Part shown: positions 41,201 to 47,061 of the stretch, piece after piece
Numbering within the stretch: position 1 is the first letter of the stretch
Layout: each line of letters starts with the position of its first letter
From: Ophiura sarsii
Taxonomy: Eukaryota; Echinodermata; Ophiuroidea; Amphilepidida; Ophiuridae
Reading direction: 5' to 3'
Assembly: GCA_035610835.1 (NCBI GenBank)
Contig: CM069455.1
Coordinates: 15,947,874-16,011,873, forward strand
Length of the DNA: 64,000 nt
Made by a program: the position numbers and the translations under genes
Notes under the pieces: generated by a model
What the model was told of the DNA's origin: nothing
Seen by the model: the letters and a program-made list of their open reading frames with translations, nothing else
The model's database searches: none

Positions 41201-42242
41201 ATTGCCAGTGTTTCTTTTTTAGTGTGGGATGAACTGTATATGAACGACGCTTTGCTACGTCACAAGTGTAACTCCCAAATATAATTATGCTACTGAGGTT
41301 CTGTGTGCGAGTCTGGGTTACACCTGTGACATATAGAGGGTAACCTGCCATCGTCATTATATGATACATGTTGTACATGCTTATAAAACAAAATCGAATA
41401 AAACATTTGAATCATCATTTTGGTGACCTGTAATTGCATTACAGATCAAAGACTCAGAGGCCATAAGTGTCTGTTTATCAGACTGTTAATCTGCTGTCAT
41501 TGTTGACTAAAACAAGGCCATGTGTGGGATTTACTTCAAAACAGTGCCTTAGGGCATGAATGACCACTGGCCTGCCTCATCTGGGAATTGGAGAATTTAT
41601 GACCGGCCAATAGCTTTATCGCCGGTGATTAGGCAGTGGGACGTACGCACTGATCTTGTTATGGGGGATTTATTCAGTCATGATGTTTGCGAGTGTGAAA
41701 GCGCAAAAATGACAACAGACACAAAAACATTTGTATAGGGTTACAAAATTGATAACAATCCTCAAAGGAAAAAAACCTTATTTATATGAAAACTGGGCAC
41801 AGCACTAAAATGTTCAAAACAGGATTTTCACTGAAAATGTTTCAAAATGGGAAATTCTTGTGACACAAAGCAAAGCAATATTTTAAAAAGGTGTAGTATG
41901 AAATACATTGATATGTGAACAGCAGCTATTGTATCATCTAGTTCTCAGTTCTATCGTTCCTCTTTGTATTTCAGCACTGGCTACAAGCATTTGATGCTAG
42001 TCATGCGCCCTCAACTTCAAATCCTAACCGAACTTGTGGAAACTCGCGCTACAACACCGCCACACTCTCCCACCTCTTCCATATCCGAACATTCCACCGT
42101 TGGCGGCAGCAGCATCGCCGAAATGAAACGACATTCCTCGCACAACAGCAGTGCGGCAGAGAACGACGCGGACGACGACGAGGTTTTCCACGATCATCTC
42201 GCGTCAGAGGATAAGGACGAGGGAAGTTGCGTGGTGTCGTGA
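2250..42242 (+). CDS. RIC1: RIC1 orthologue, 3' part of gene (22 coding exons)
   Basis: RIC1 joins RGP1 to form the guanine-nucleotide exchange factor that activates RAB6A on Golgi membranes and supports endosome-to-Golgi transport and cargo secretion. Twenty-two exons were assembled by eye using GT-AG borders; their lengths sum to 3,349 bases and give one open frame of 1,115 residues plus stop. Residue blocks matching vertebrate RIC1 run in order: [132 protein letters not shown] and a C-terminal serine. The first part is the end of the WD40 region; exons 9-18 carry the conserved RIC1 helical region; exons 19-22 are low-complexity and acidic. The N-terminus lies before the window. The family is known from yeast to human; the function here is inferred by orthology. 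Confidence 0.96.
2625..2705 (+). mobile_element. tRNA-derived SINE head
   Basis: It has an A-box-like taactcagtcagtagag and a B-box-like ggtttgatcccc at tRNA-like spacing. It lies in the intron after RIC1 window exon 1. Confidence 0.5.
2901..3340. mobile_element. MITE with gtgatgcgatatgtgaaaac ends
   Basis: The right end is gttttcacagatcgcatcac, inverted to the left. A second copy in opposite internal orientation is at 35632-36051. Confidence 0.8.
3649..3813 (+). CDS. RIC1: RIC1 window exon 2 (165 bp)
   Basis: Acceptor cattacag and donor gtaagtgt, phase 0 at both ends. It encodes [13 protein letters not shown] and ends [10 protein letters not shown], which matches the WD40-region loop and the KSVLTVNPCM block of vertebrate RIC1. 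The Asn/Thr-rich centre is a variable loop. Confidence 0.95.
4448..4675. mobile_element. MITE of the gccaatttggaactgatc family
   Basis: The left end gctatagtttattcagttcc is inverted to the right end gagctgatcaaattatag. The inner part has cacacgccagcgg and attcgctgctgtaaggagg. Confidence 0.75.
4719..4863 (+). CDS. RIC1: RIC1 window exon 3 (145 bp)
   Basis: Acceptor tatttttcag and donor gtgcgt. It encodes [15 protein letters not shown], equivalent to the LLQGEDRLYLN block, followed by a polar variable stretch. Confidence 0.94.
5230..5327 (+). CDS. RIC1: RIC1 window exon 4 (98 bp)
   Basis: Acceptor ttttcacag and donor gtaagtgt. It encodes [20 protein letters not shown], a highly conserved RIC1 block. 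Confidence 0.95.
5673..5873 (+). CDS. RIC1: RIC1 window exon 5 (201 bp)
   Basis: Acceptor ttattttcag and donor gtaggttg, phase 0. It encodes [20 protein letters not shown] and [12 protein letters not shown], both conserved. A foldback transposon starts only 22 bases after its end. Confidence 0.96.
5896..6257. mobile_element. TTAA-flanked foldback element
   Basis: ttaaaggacattattcccgg at the left is inverted at the right (gaatgatgtcctttaa). The arms continue with agttttaattatgtgaaggg and its inverse, and are about 100 bp or more. TTAA at both ends suggests piggyBac-type insertion. Confidence 0.8.
6290..6480 (+). repeat. Dispersed repeat with three copies in the window
   Basis: gcccatcagagctctttgta and agttcattaaccttgttaat recur near 54995-55130, and the first part near 59170-59290. 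The ends are not defined. Confidence 0.6.
7425..7593 (+). CDS. RIC1: RIC1 window exon 6 (169 bp)
   Basis: A CT-rich tract and tataag acceptor lead into it and the donor is gtaagtta. It encodes [14 protein letters not shown] and [13 protein letters not shown], matching vertebrate [12 protein letters not shown] and ICLYSIERK. Confidence 0.95.
7641..8240. mobile_element. Foldback element, arms about 220 bp
   Basis: 7643-7880 (acacctagcacatacataaa onward) is the inverted image of about 7995-8238 (ending actttatgtgctaggtgt). Landmarks shared in both arms: aaatttcttctcc, tttgctgttgtta and acacacaaatcaatgatt. Confidence 0.8.
8209..8484 (+). repeat. Tandem duplication, 138-bp period
   Basis: The block starting cctggtcagggactttatgt at 8209 is repeated at 8347 with no visible change. 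The first unit overlaps the end of the foldback element. The period is a multiple of three, so an open frame runs through both units; it is not taken as a gene. Confidence 0.9.
8748..8806 (+). repeat. caat-type microsatellite
   Basis: Repeats of aatc and aatcaaag follow a g-rich run (8725-8745). Confidence 0.9.
8866..9440. repeat. Tandem array of about 120-bp units with transposon-like ends
   Basis: The block tagtgtatcccataattgtt followed by aatcaatatgttgtgagaat recurs near 8872, 9015, 9128, 9247 and 9396. Each unit also carries a tacagcatgtcccgaaaa-type sequence. The last unit ends in ttttggacacgctgta, the inverse of that end, so the array may derive from a mariner-type element. Confidence 0.75.
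9950..10020 (-). mobile_element. tRNA-like SINE fragment, reverse orientation
   Basis: The minus strand reads gtggtccagcgg then gaggttgcgagttctagcg, an A-box and a weak B-box at tRNA-like spacing. Confidence 0.4.
10368..10495. mobile_element. Short gtcggtcgg family element
   Basis: ccctgctctatgggtaaacg at the left and gggcccatagaacagggtg at the right are inverted; gttggtcagtcggg and gggtcggtcggg lie within. Similar elements are at 33508-33675, 48738-48860, 55835-56087 and 57188-57412. Confidence 0.65.
11260..11669 (+). repeat. Tandem duplication, 205-bp period
   Basis: The block from tgaaacagtggtactagtgg to cgtcaaccccgggtgg is repeated almost without change starting at 11466. Confidence 0.9.
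11670..13489. other. RIC1 intron 6, middle part
   Basis: A/T-rich sequence. 12775-12975 has ttcgtgagg and ctcgcgaaaat words like the ttactgtaaaaccag MITE family, but ends were not settled. No exon seen. Confidence 0.5.
13490..13715 (-). mobile_element. tRNA-derived SINE copy, reverse orientation
   Basis: On the minus strand a tRNA-like head has an A-box region (cttagctcagttgg) and a B-box region (gagtttaatcccc), with a tail shared with the copy at 13785-13992 (ctggggaaccatgc, taccggca). No intact cloverleaf was found, so it is not called a tRNA gene. Confidence 0.65.
13785..13992 (-). mobile_element. Second SINE copy of the same family, reverse orientation
   Basis: It shares the order of parts with the copy 100 bp upstream: gccagggattgaaccctgg, gagctaagggcc, gcgcggcc, ctggggaaccatgcgctacc. 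The B-box-like part is ggttcaatccctg on the minus strand. Confidence 0.65.
14182..14794. mobile_element. Near-perfect 613-bp foldback element (mariner-type MITE)
   Basis: The ends tacgagggggtatcaaaaag and ctttttgataccccctcgta are inverted, and the arms stay nearly identical for about 270 bases each around a spacer near 14470-14525. TA flanks it. High arm identity suggests recent insertion or gene conversion. Confidence 0.88.
15035..15395. mobile_element. Foldback element with gtcggtcgg motifs
   Basis: taggcctaaaaattaaa and gtttgattggcgtaac at 15033-15072 are inverted at about 15357-15392, with ggtcggtcggg inside on both sides. Confidence 0.7.
15511..15618 (+). CDS. RIC1: RIC1 window exon 7 (108 bp)
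   Basis: Acceptor cttatttgcag and donor gtaagttt. It encodes [16 protein letters not shown] then [12 protein letters not shown], matching vertebrate SRYIPHP and VTLTSVSTENG. A damaged duplicate of this exon follows about 90 bases downstream. Confidence 0.94.
15709..15784 (+). pseudogene. Damaged tandem copy of RIC1 exon 7
   Basis: The bases from atcctagtgctacc to aaactg repeat exon 7 closely but lack 34 internal bases, so the frame shifts and meets a stop. The donor gtaagta is kept. The acceptor side has ag but no pyrimidine tract. Intron sequence after exon 7 (atttgggctatag, aaggggtttt) is repeated too, so the event was a local tandem duplication of about 200 bp. Confidence 0.85.
15915..16035. 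mobile_element. Fragment of a cactttccacgcggc family element
   Basis: ggtattgggtcagtaattct and gaaaaatctgttttgtatat match the inner part of the family. The terminal parts are missing. Confidence 0.5.
16452..16594 (+). CDS. RIC1: RIC1 window exon 8 (143 bp)
   Basis: Acceptor ttctgtacag and donor gtatgtgt. It encodes [20 protein letters not shown], matching the vertebrate LNLAGQLIMMQRD block. Confidence 0.95.
16658..16893. mobile_element. MITE of the gccaatttggaactgatc family
   Basis: tagttcagtcagttccaaatt at the left (shown in part) and ccaatttggaactgatcgaa at the right are inverted. It lies 64 bases after RIC1 window exon 8. Confidence 0.75.
17006..18588. mobile_element. tactgtaaaagtg MITE split by the RTE-like element
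   Basis: tactgtaaaagtgaaaatgt at the left and cattttcacttttacagta at the right are inverted. The RTE copy with its 9-bp duplication lies between them, so without it the MITE is about 220 bp. Confidence 0.75.
17124..18479 (-). mobile_element. RTE-like non-LTR retrotransposon, 5'-truncated and frameshifted
   Basis: Minus-strand reverse transcriptase with [32 protein letters not shown] and [15 protein letters not shown], then after a frameshift near 17690 the C-terminal region with [34 protein letters not shown] and [14 protein letters not shown]. No endonuclease remains. The 3' end is a short repeat of taagtcaag type. The 9-bp sequence accacatac flanks it at 17115-17123 and 18480-18488 as target duplication. 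The clade is by resemblance only. Confidence 0.88.
18693..18821 (+). CDS. RIC1: RIC1 window exon 9 (129 bp)
   Basis: Acceptor attctttcag and donor gtatgtag. It encodes [14 protein letters not shown] and [15 protein letters not shown], among the best-conserved RIC1 residues. Confidence 0.96.
19750..19846 (+). CDS. RIC1: RIC1 window exon 10 (97 bp)
   Basis: Acceptor tcaccacag and donor gtaagtga. It encodes VWLPLFPEG and [19 protein letters not shown], nearly identical to vertebrate RIC1. Confidence 0.96.
20197..20569. mobile_element. MITE with tacagagtgtccc-type ends
   Basis: gtgcacatgttccacgtcat near the left end and its inverse atgacgtggaacatgtgcac near the right, with the outer gttgtcccta and gggacactctgta. 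TA flanks suggest a mariner-type element. It ends about 55 bases before RIC1 window exon 11. Confidence 0.8.
20626..20741 (+). CDS. RIC1: RIC1 window exon 11 (116 bp)
   Basis: Acceptor ttactgtag and donor gtgagtgg. It encodes [19 protein letters not shown] and ends TTVERT, matching LFEDALVLGAVNDTLL and CVVERT. Confidence 0.95.
21108..21154 (+). CDS. RIC1: RIC1 window exon 12 (47 bp)
   Basis: Acceptor ccattacag and donor gtaagtaa. It encodes [15 protein letters not shown], matching vertebrate [16 protein letters not shown]. The next intron holds the antisense repeat gene and an RTE remnant. Confidence 0.94.
21640..21765. mobile_element. Short foldback element
   Basis: gggattaaatcatgtttc and gaaacatgatttaatctc are inverted around about 90 bases. 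Confidence 0.7.
21970..23443 (-). pseudogene. Decayed antisense gene with tandem repeats of about 140 residues
   Basis: On the minus strand an apparent exon starts after acceptor ctcctcctag at 23444-23445 ([18 protein letters not shown], a proline run, then [13 protein letters not shown]). Units with shared pattern follow: a D-x-N-x-D-G-x-x-D loop ([24 protein letters not shown]), KVA-x-I, an ITxxDELxEL segment, then YxIIWQT...VNPxD..VG. At least three and a half units can be traced in different frames near 23201-22860, 22800-22530, 22430-22230 and 22215-21970. In-frame TAG codons at 23232-23234 and near 22287, plus frame changes, show decay. The loop resembles calcium-binding loops of FG-GAP or EF-hand type; the family is not recognised. 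Confidence 0.6.
23755..25750 (-). mobile_element. Decayed RTE-like retrotransposon (endonuclease end plus reverse transcriptase)
   Basis: Minus-strand pieces read in order: an endonuclease end with [10 protein letters not shown] near 25500, a linker, a reverse transcriptase start with [16 protein letters not shown] near 24640, [50 protein letters not shown] and LNVAKTKF, then [20 protein letters not shown] where it breaks off near 23755. Many frameshifts and stops make it dead. It lies between the two fragments of the antisense repeat gene, on the same strand. Confidence 0.85.
25979..26050 (-). pseudogene. Probable upstream exon of the antisense repeat gene
   Basis: Minus-strand acceptor ttaatttcag and donor gtatgtat enclose 72 open bases encoding [15 protein letters not shown] then RGQDVCSV. 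It ends in phase 1, which is what the exon starting at 23443 needs. It sits just upstream of RIC1 exon 13 on the opposite strand. A link to the repeat gene is inferred from phase, strand and position only. Confidence 0.4.
26149..26273 (+). CDS. RIC1: RIC1 window exon 13 (125 bp)
   Basis: Acceptor cctttttag and donor gtgagtat. It encodes [20 protein letters not shown], identical in most positions to vertebrate RIC1. Confidence 0.96.
26455..26530 (+). mobile_element. tRNA-derived SINE head
   Basis: ttggcgcagtcggtaagg resembles an A box and cccgggttggatcccgg a B box. It is followed by ggggtcc repeats. Confidence 0.5.
27395..27537 (+). CDS. RIC1: RIC1 window exon 14 (143 bp)
   Basis: Acceptor ttgtttgtcag and donor gtaagttg. 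It encodes [20 protein letters not shown], a hallmark block of the family. Confidence 0.96.
27751..27798. repeat. Strong hairpin
   Basis: ctcttttgagggctgact pairs with agtcagccctcaaaagag across an 11-base loop. A/T-only inverted runs precede it. No transposon ends were recognised. Confidence 0.85.
27855..28525. mobile_element. Foldback DNA element ending in cagggtggttcaat
   Basis: The left end cagggtggttcaataaaacc and the right end at 28497-28524 (gttttattaaaccacactgg) are inverted, and homology can be followed inward to about 28077 and 28320. The flanking TA suggests a Tc1/mariner-type MITE. The right arm is more diverged than the left. Confidence 0.7.
28525..31323 (+). pseudogene. L2-like ORF2, endonuclease-reverse transcriptase with one stop
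   Basis: The frame is open except for a TAG at 28930-28932 within the endonuclease, shortly after GDFNVH. The 782-residue part from 28975 keeps the catalytic YADD. The ORF ends at 31323 with [12 protein letters not shown]. It could yield an endonuclease-less protein but not a full one. It would need a promoter, and the 5' end is lost. Confidence 0.88.
28526..31481 (+). mobile_element. L2-like non-LTR retrotransposon, 5'-truncated
   Basis: One frame covers an endonuclease ([29 protein letters not shown]) and reverse transcriptase ([61 protein letters not shown]), then the C-terminal [20 protein letters not shown] and APHIWNTL typical of the L2/CR1 group. The only break is TAG at 28930-28932. 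The first endonuclease residues are missing. The 3' end is a ttatg microsatellite, as in L2 elements. It lies in the intron between RIC1 exons 14 and 15, in sense orientation. Confidence 0.9.
31482..31706. mobile_element. Second right arm of the cagggtggttcaat foldback family
   Basis: This is the inverted image of 27855-28077, from cgtcgcgaaatcagtacc to tattgaaccaccctg, with closer identity than the right arm at 28320-28525. It begins right after the L2 tail, so the L2 element lies between two ends of the same family. Confidence 0.75.
31753..31839 (+). CDS. RIC1: RIC1 window exon 15 (87 bp)
   Basis: Acceptor tctcacttag and donor gtaagtta, phase 0. It encodes [20 protein letters not shown], matching vertebrate [19 protein letters not shown]. 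The intron before it carries the L2-like retrotransposon. Confidence 0.95.
32690..32976 (+). CDS. RIC1: RIC1 window exon 16 (287 bp)
   Basis: Acceptor ttttacacag and donor gtaagtta. It encodes [20 protein letters not shown] then LLRFLRAI, matching vertebrate [20 protein letters not shown], and then a Ser/Arg-rich linker as expected at this place in RIC1. Confidence 0.93.
33692..33898 (+). repeat. Tandem duplication, about 100-bp period
   Basis: attatcatgcgatgcgatct and the following bases to ttttgggca occur twice in a row, with small changes. Confidence 0.88.
33899..34020 (+). repeat. Dispersed repeat shared with 45825-45985
   Basis: Both places have gcctggattccggccgc or acctggactctggccgc, then tgtcccat and tgctaca followed by ccaccca. 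The family is unknown. Confidence 0.5.
34040..34650. mobile_element. Foldback element with gtcggtcgg motifs
   Basis: aaggccaaaaaaaaaaatgt then tgcttgtcc at the left, and ggacaagcaaacaactttgt then ttgcctaacc at the right. Inner gtcggtcggtcgg and gtcggtcgg flank T- or A-rich tracts. Confidence 0.6.
34765..34788 (+). repeat. att microsatellite
   Basis: A run of att units; similar short runs occur at 18839-18861 and 48549-48569. Confidence 0.85.
34875..35048 (+). CDS. RIC1: RIC1 window exon 17 (174 bp)
   Basis: Acceptor ttttgcacag and donor gtaagtag. It encodes [20 protein letters not shown] then [17 protein letters not shown], matching vertebrate [20 protein letters not shown] and ELISWLCKER. 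Confidence 0.95.
35632..36051. mobile_element. MITE with gtgatgcgatctgtgaaaac ends
   Basis: The same inverted ends as 2901-3340. Inner marks such as gatgattgtgatgtcat appear as the inverse of the first copy. Confidence 0.8.
36319..36443 (+). CDS. RIC1: RIC1 window exon 18 (125 bp)
   Basis: Acceptor ttcctttcag and donor gtaagtga. It encodes [20 protein letters not shown] then WPLP, almost identical to vertebrate RAARVDNFVIALKRLHKDF. Confidence 0.96.
36706..36944. mobile_element. MITE with cataatgctatagaca ends
   Basis: cataatgctatagacataat at the left and ttttgtctatagcattatg at the right are inverted. Confidence 0.8.
37525..37839 (+). CDS. RIC1: RIC1 window exon 19 (315 bp)
   Basis: Acceptor gtttctccag and donor gtaagtgt. 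It encodes a Ser/Gly/Pro-rich linker with [12 protein letters not shown], comparable to the vertebrate QRSQSWLS segment. Conservation is low, but phase and splice sites fit both neighbours. Confidence 0.88.
38225..38490. mobile_element. cactttccacgcggc family element
   Basis: cactttccacgaggcaggcg at the left and agccgtgtggcaagtgttaa at the right are inverted. The inner part has ggtttagtaatccttgagat, shared by the other copies. Confidence 0.7.
38555..38680 (+). repeat. Imperfect direct repeat
   Basis: atgataggctacggat and gcagtattttgtg occur twice, about 88 bases apart. Confidence 0.6.
38769..38940 (+). CDS. RIC1: RIC1 window exon 20 (172 bp)
   Basis: Acceptor cttcatag and donor gtaagagg. 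It encodes [20 protein letters not shown], comparable to the vertebrate LEHISMELASKGPHKSQ segment. Confidence 0.93.
39640..39735 (+). mobile_element. tRNA-derived SINE head
   Basis: ctagtctagtggttaagata and ggtttgattcc lie at A-box and B-box spacing. The flanks (aatggaaatacc, tcaacacggggtag, then tatttccattgctgcg) suggest a larger element near 39505-39845, related to the repeats at 11260. Confidence 0.5.
39960..40148 (+). CDS. RIC1: RIC1 window exon 21 (189 bp)
   Basis: Acceptor tattttccag and donor gtaagcca. It encodes [20 protein letters not shown] then LLRD, matching vertebrate YLLHIFMEAGCLDWCIVIGL. Confidence 0.95.
40180..40389. mobile_element. TTAA-flanked MITE, ttaaccccctgag family
   Basis: ttaaccccctgagaactacc and caggtagtgcccaggggttaa-type ends are inverted. 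A second copy is at 60581-61111. Confidence 0.8.
40386..40635. mobile_element. cactttccacgcggc family element
   Basis: It starts ttaacactttccatgcagc and ends cctgccgcgtggaaagtgtta. It abuts the TTAA element at 40180-40389 and may share its TTAA. Confidence 0.75.
40655..41120. mobile_element. Foldback element atattgagggtttagtgcaa, interrupted copy
   Basis: gagggtttagtgcaacaaag at the left and ttgttgcactaaaccctc at the right are inverted. The element at 40761-40972 splits it. Confidence 0.85.
40761..40972. mobile_element. TTAA-flanked MITE inserted inside another foldback element
   Basis: ttaaccctttgaacccgaaa and gggttcaaagggttaa are inverted ends. The second host copy at 53493-53750 has the uninterrupted sequence gacaagttaaaagaaatg (seen there on the minus strand), which is the empty site with a single TTAA. 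Confidence 0.9.
41975..42242 (+). CDS. RIC1: RIC1 window exon 22, last coding exon with stop
   Basis: Acceptor tttgtatttcag. It encodes [20 protein letters not shown], matching vertebrate PGYKPFLNIIKPQLQKLSE, then a Ser-rich and Asp/Glu-rich tail ending CVVS before TGA; the vertebrate protein ends CSVS. Confidence 0.94.
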
Positions 42243-42660
42243 CATCGTGCGACGTCTATGTTGAAGATCACGCCTGCATGAAGTGATATTTATATAAGAC
42301 TAATTCCTGACAGGATCGTATATGTAGGATTGTGGATCTGTCCATCGTTTTGAGAAACTGTCAATGCAAAATGTATATGTGACCTGGAAACATCTTGTGA
42401 AGTCTTCAAGTTAATTTTGAGGGTTATTCATGAGAAGGTCTTATATTGTGTATCTACCAGGGTGCATTTGTGGTTCATAGTTGACAGTGACGCCAGGTAT
42501 CATGCCCAGTAAAATTATTGTAGCGACAAAAACACTGTGTCCAAGCAACCAACAGTATCAATTTACAACAGTAGATTGTCAAATGGGTTTGTAAACAAAA
42601 ACTGCTTGTTTCTGAAACATCCAGATTAGTGAGTTAACACTTTAGATTGCCCAGGTAGCA

Positions 42661-42876
42661 TTTACTGTAAAACCAGAAATATTCGCGAGTTCAAAATTTC
42701 ACGAATCAGCAATACTGGCCTTATTCATGGCTTAACAAATTCGCTAATGTAAACTTTGCAATGCACTGCTACAAGGTAGTTTGGGAATATTTGCGGCATG
42801 TAATTTTCGCGAGTAAGTGCTCCTTGCAAAATTAGCGAAATTTAAATGCACACAAACATTTCTGGTTTAACAGTAT
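42661..42876. mobile_element. MITE with ttactgtaaaaccagaaat ends
   Basis: The right end atttctggtttaacagta is inverted to the left end. ttcgcgag and ttcgctaatg lie within. If the RIC1 3' UTR reaches this far, this element is in it. Confidence 0.75.
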
Positions 42877-43889
42877 GCTTCTTTGCTATAGTGTACTGTG
42901 AGGTATTTTGCATAGACATATAAGCAGAGCTCAGATCGGAAACCCTCCAAAATGTCTGAAGCTACGCACTAACTCTTTGCGCCTTGACGCGATTATCCTT
43001 CCCGTGTTGATTCAGCTCATGAATATTCAGTTGGTTACTTTTCATTACCTAACTGAATATTCATAAGAGAAGTGCGTGAAAGCTTAAATTGTGCAGCGTA
43101 TCCCTGCGTTGAGACATCGTGATAAAATAGGCAACCCTGAAAAATAATGCAAAAAAGGCTGCATATGTGCGCAATATTTTTGACAAGTACGCACGGCTGT
43201 GTGAGATGTAAACAAAATCGTTCAGCTTCACTGCTTGCAGCAAATATGCGGGGAGTTGCCTATCTAACGGCGCATATGATATCTATGGTGTTTTGGGCCT
43301 TGATCATGACATTACTTCAGTATGTAGGCATTACATTCCTTTAAGATCGATAGTTTAATCATTTAATCAATCTAGAGGTCCTTAAAACTATTTGACCTTG
43401 AGTGAGTTGAATTTTTGCATTTAGTAATCATGAATTTCCTACTTGTACAGGCTGCAGATTTTTGCACCACTGATTGGCGCCCATCTTGGATGGGCGCGGT
43501 AGGTGTTTATTAAATCATAATTCAACTTTACATCATAATATATAACAGACTCTTCGTGTGCAATAACTGGACAATCATAGAGGGGAGTTCCAAACATTGA
43601 TTACACGGTATTTACACTTACAAAGTTGAGTGACAGTTTAAGAAATATTTTGCACACAAGTACAAAACCCTGTTCACAAATATAAAAAAGGTGTGTTGGA
43701 TTTCCTCCTCCCCTCCCATCTCATGATGAGAATCTCTATAGGATCTGGATGTTTTGTGTCACACAAATCATACAGACCCAAACCCTTTTATTTTTTGAAA
43801 CCAAAATTGCATAATTAATTATTTTTGTAATGATTTCCCCCCCGAAATATTTTGAAACGGGGTTTCGAAATGCAACCTTTTCAATAATT

Positions 43890-44312
43890 GTGACGCCGCA
43901 TGTCAAAACCAGGCACAATTGGGCAGGAGTTCAAAATTGAGTTATTGATGTATTATAAAAATATAGGCTTTGCGCTTTACAACACCACTTGTTTTATTGA
44001 AATCGGACATTCCTAACTCAAGTTGTATCATTTTGAATTTGAACTGCCTGAAATGTTAAAAAATAGAAAACGTCCATTAAAATTTGCATAAAACAAAGTA
44101 AATAATAAACAAATAAATAAGACTAAACGATAAAAATATTATTTCCCAATGAAATTTCAGTTTGAAATTTGTACAGCTCTTTTTAGACATGACTAACATT
44201 TTGAAATCATGAGAATCTAAAAATTGACAAAAATAACCCCCATAACATTTTTGGCATTTTTCTCCATTCATAAGTCTGCCCAATTCCGCCTGGTTTTGAC
44301 ATGCAGTGTCAC
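43890..44312. mobile_element. Foldback element with gcatgtcaaaaccaggc ends
   Basis: gcatgtcaaaaccaggcaca then attgggcag near 43896 is inverted at 44275-44308. Confidence 0.6.
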
Positions 44313-44404
44313 ATATGTTGTCAAACTCGCTATGCATCTTAATCATTATGCAGGTTTTTTTCTTTTCCTTTGCTAGGCTATGACAAATTAAAGTGGAATC
44401 ATTA

Positions 44405-44612
44405 CTATAGTTTGATCAGTTTCAAATTGGCGAACGAATTAATACAGCTGGAGGCTGCATGCTGAAGGCAACAAAAAACGGACTGCATTATGTGAACGCG
44501 TGATTGTGACCAAATCCATGTACGTGTGACCATAATCGCGCTCATACACTTGGATTACTTTTGCGAGTGGAGAGATAACAACCGAATATTTCTCGCCAAT
44601 TTGGAACTGGTA
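44405..44612. mobile_element. MITE of the gccaatttggaactgatc family
   Basis: Left end actatagtttgatcagtttc and right end ctcgccaatttggaactgg are inverted. It lies in the stretch between the two convergent genes. Confidence 0.75.
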
Positions 44613-47061
44613 TATGAGGATATGCTACTTTGTTTTCCCCCTTTTTAATTTTGCTATGCAAGAGGAATCAAAATTGGGTGGAAACAAAACAGAACAACAT
44701 TAAAATACAGTATTGACTTTTATGCATGTGCAGCCCTCAAAATTTACCATATCGCTTCTCTAACCGCATCAACTTTTATCGTTGGAATATAAGTATTTTA
44801 CCAGGGTCATGGTTACAAAGCAAATTCTAGGGCTGATGCCTGTCCTCTTAAATCGGCAACATTTTATTTAAATCATTGTGGTGAAATTAAATAATGAGAT
44901 AGCTCCATCAAAATGTTATTTAGTTATGATGGCCTCATGATGAATGATGTGGCTTAGAGGGGGCATCAAACGCTGTAACGTTTGTGCTTTTGTTTTTTAA
45001 AGCTTGTTTTGTTTTAAAGAATGTTATACTTTGCATGAATCAGAAATCACCTTGTTATATGTGCAAGTGCCCGGTATACCTGCCTACATTTTAAGATACT
45101 TTAAACGACTTCTCTGTTATTTCATCTTATCTTTTCAAGAACACAGATTATGAACTAAATATTTATTAATGAAGATTATTACATGGATTTTAATATATCG
45201 TTATTGTGTTTTTATCATTTATTATTAATGGCTGAGTTAGATTTGATGCACTTGTAATGCACTAATTGAAATTATGATATAAAGAGGGTAAAATATGAAT
45301 TATATTGCGTTTTAGCAGTATGTTGACTTGTATCCAATATACATTTGTTGATAAGCAAAATGGAGACGTACCTTTTTTGAATCATTGTAGAGAAGCTTGC
45401 AATGTCTTTGCAGGGTTAGGATTTTGGGTAGAATCCGAGATTCCTTTCTCGCAAAGCAACAACGCAAGAATCCAATTAGGCCAAAACAAAAGTTGACTTG
45501 CCCTTTCAGGGCCAGTTTGCCTAAGTGTTTCTAGTAAACTTTTTAAGTTTATGAACGAATTAAATGAAGGAGAATCTAAAGATTCCCGTAAATCATGTTA
45601 CAAAATTCTAACCCTACTACTGTGATACCATCATTCAATTTTTTGAAAGCCATTTCTGAGCAGAGACTAAGGAAATTGACTTGCCAACCATCTATGATGA
45701 TCTACTTTCATTTAATGAGGCCAAGATCTGTCTCACATATCAAGAGCGCATAAGTATTCGGAGTCACTTTTGCCGTATAACCCTATAATCCTTAAAGTTA
45801 TTTTTGGGAGCATGACTCCTTTAGCGTGATGCACGATCACCTGGACTCTGGCCGCAATGGGTAGGGTTCGATTCTAGGGGGGGGGGGGGGGGGGCACCTC
45901 ATTTCTTGTGTTATTATGTGTCCCATATTCCCCTCTGTTAGCTGTATTGCTACAAGCCACCCATATTGGTTAGTGTTTAAGACAAAGAAGATTTCTTAAG
46001 TAACACCAGCATGCTTAGCGCCACTTCAGTACCAACAGGGCTTTTCACCAAAACAAACAGTGCCAAACATGTGCTAAAGTATTTAACAGCTGGGGGTCAT
46101 CGGGACTTCCACCTTCGAATACATGGTAGAGATAGGCATAACTTGGCCAAATATATGAAAAAGAAGTTGAATCCCAACTAAAACATACATGTGTTATTAA
46201 AAAAAATAAAGGGTATTAAAGTAAAACAAGAGAGGACTGAATTGAAGTGACATCATTTGTACTACTTGCAGAAGGATTTTCTTAAAGACCCTCGTTTGAC
46301 AACATTATAAGCCTTTCATTGTACTGTTATGTCAATGGGAACCAGTTGACACTGGTGACAGAAATCAGTGGTCATGTGATGAAAATGAAGCATGCTGGTG
46401 TTGCTCAAGAAATCTTCTTTGCGTTTAAGACATGGCAAGCTCTGATACTGCTCTGCTTATATTCCGCTCAATTAATATTATTTTCTTTAATTTTGTTGAT
46501 ATCTCAATGAATGCACATTTATATTTTGCATCAATATTCAAGTATAAGATACACTTAAAAAGTTAATGTAAATGTATTTTTGTTAGTAAAATATTTTGTT
46601 AAAAGGAAAACCTTTGTTACATGTAATCATAAACCCTAATTTTGTCTCCCCCTCCCCCATATTTAATCCATTTGTCAACAATGTGTGCATATCTAGGTTC
46701 GACAGGGTTATATTTTAGCCTGAGAGACCTCTTAAAACGGAATAAACCACATTGTAAGCTTATTTCATTTTACTATAAGTTGGAATTGTAGCATTATCAA
46801 AATCCATCCATTGTATTCAATATATCAAGTAAAATCTGTATATTTGCTACGTCTTTATCTATTATTTCCACACAAAAAATATATTAATGATTATAGTGGG
46901 CTTAATAACAATTACATTGTGATCTGAAGCAGAATGTCGATATTATATCATATTCAATTTGGACCAAATAGGCATGTGATTAACTAAGCAAGGCATATGT
47001 TGTTTTTATTTATTATGCAATTGTGATTTCAGTTTTCCTGTGTCAGTAAAATGGATGTGAC

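Larger units (their letters stand above)
42243..44404 (+). other. RIC1 3' UTR and downstream flank
   Basis: The 3' UTR starts at 42243; its end is not clear. A MITE lies at 42661-42876. aataaa words occur near 44103 and 44112 but are inside a foldback element. A short perfect hairpin (gcgcccatc, gatgggcgc) is at 43477-43497. Confidence 0.5.
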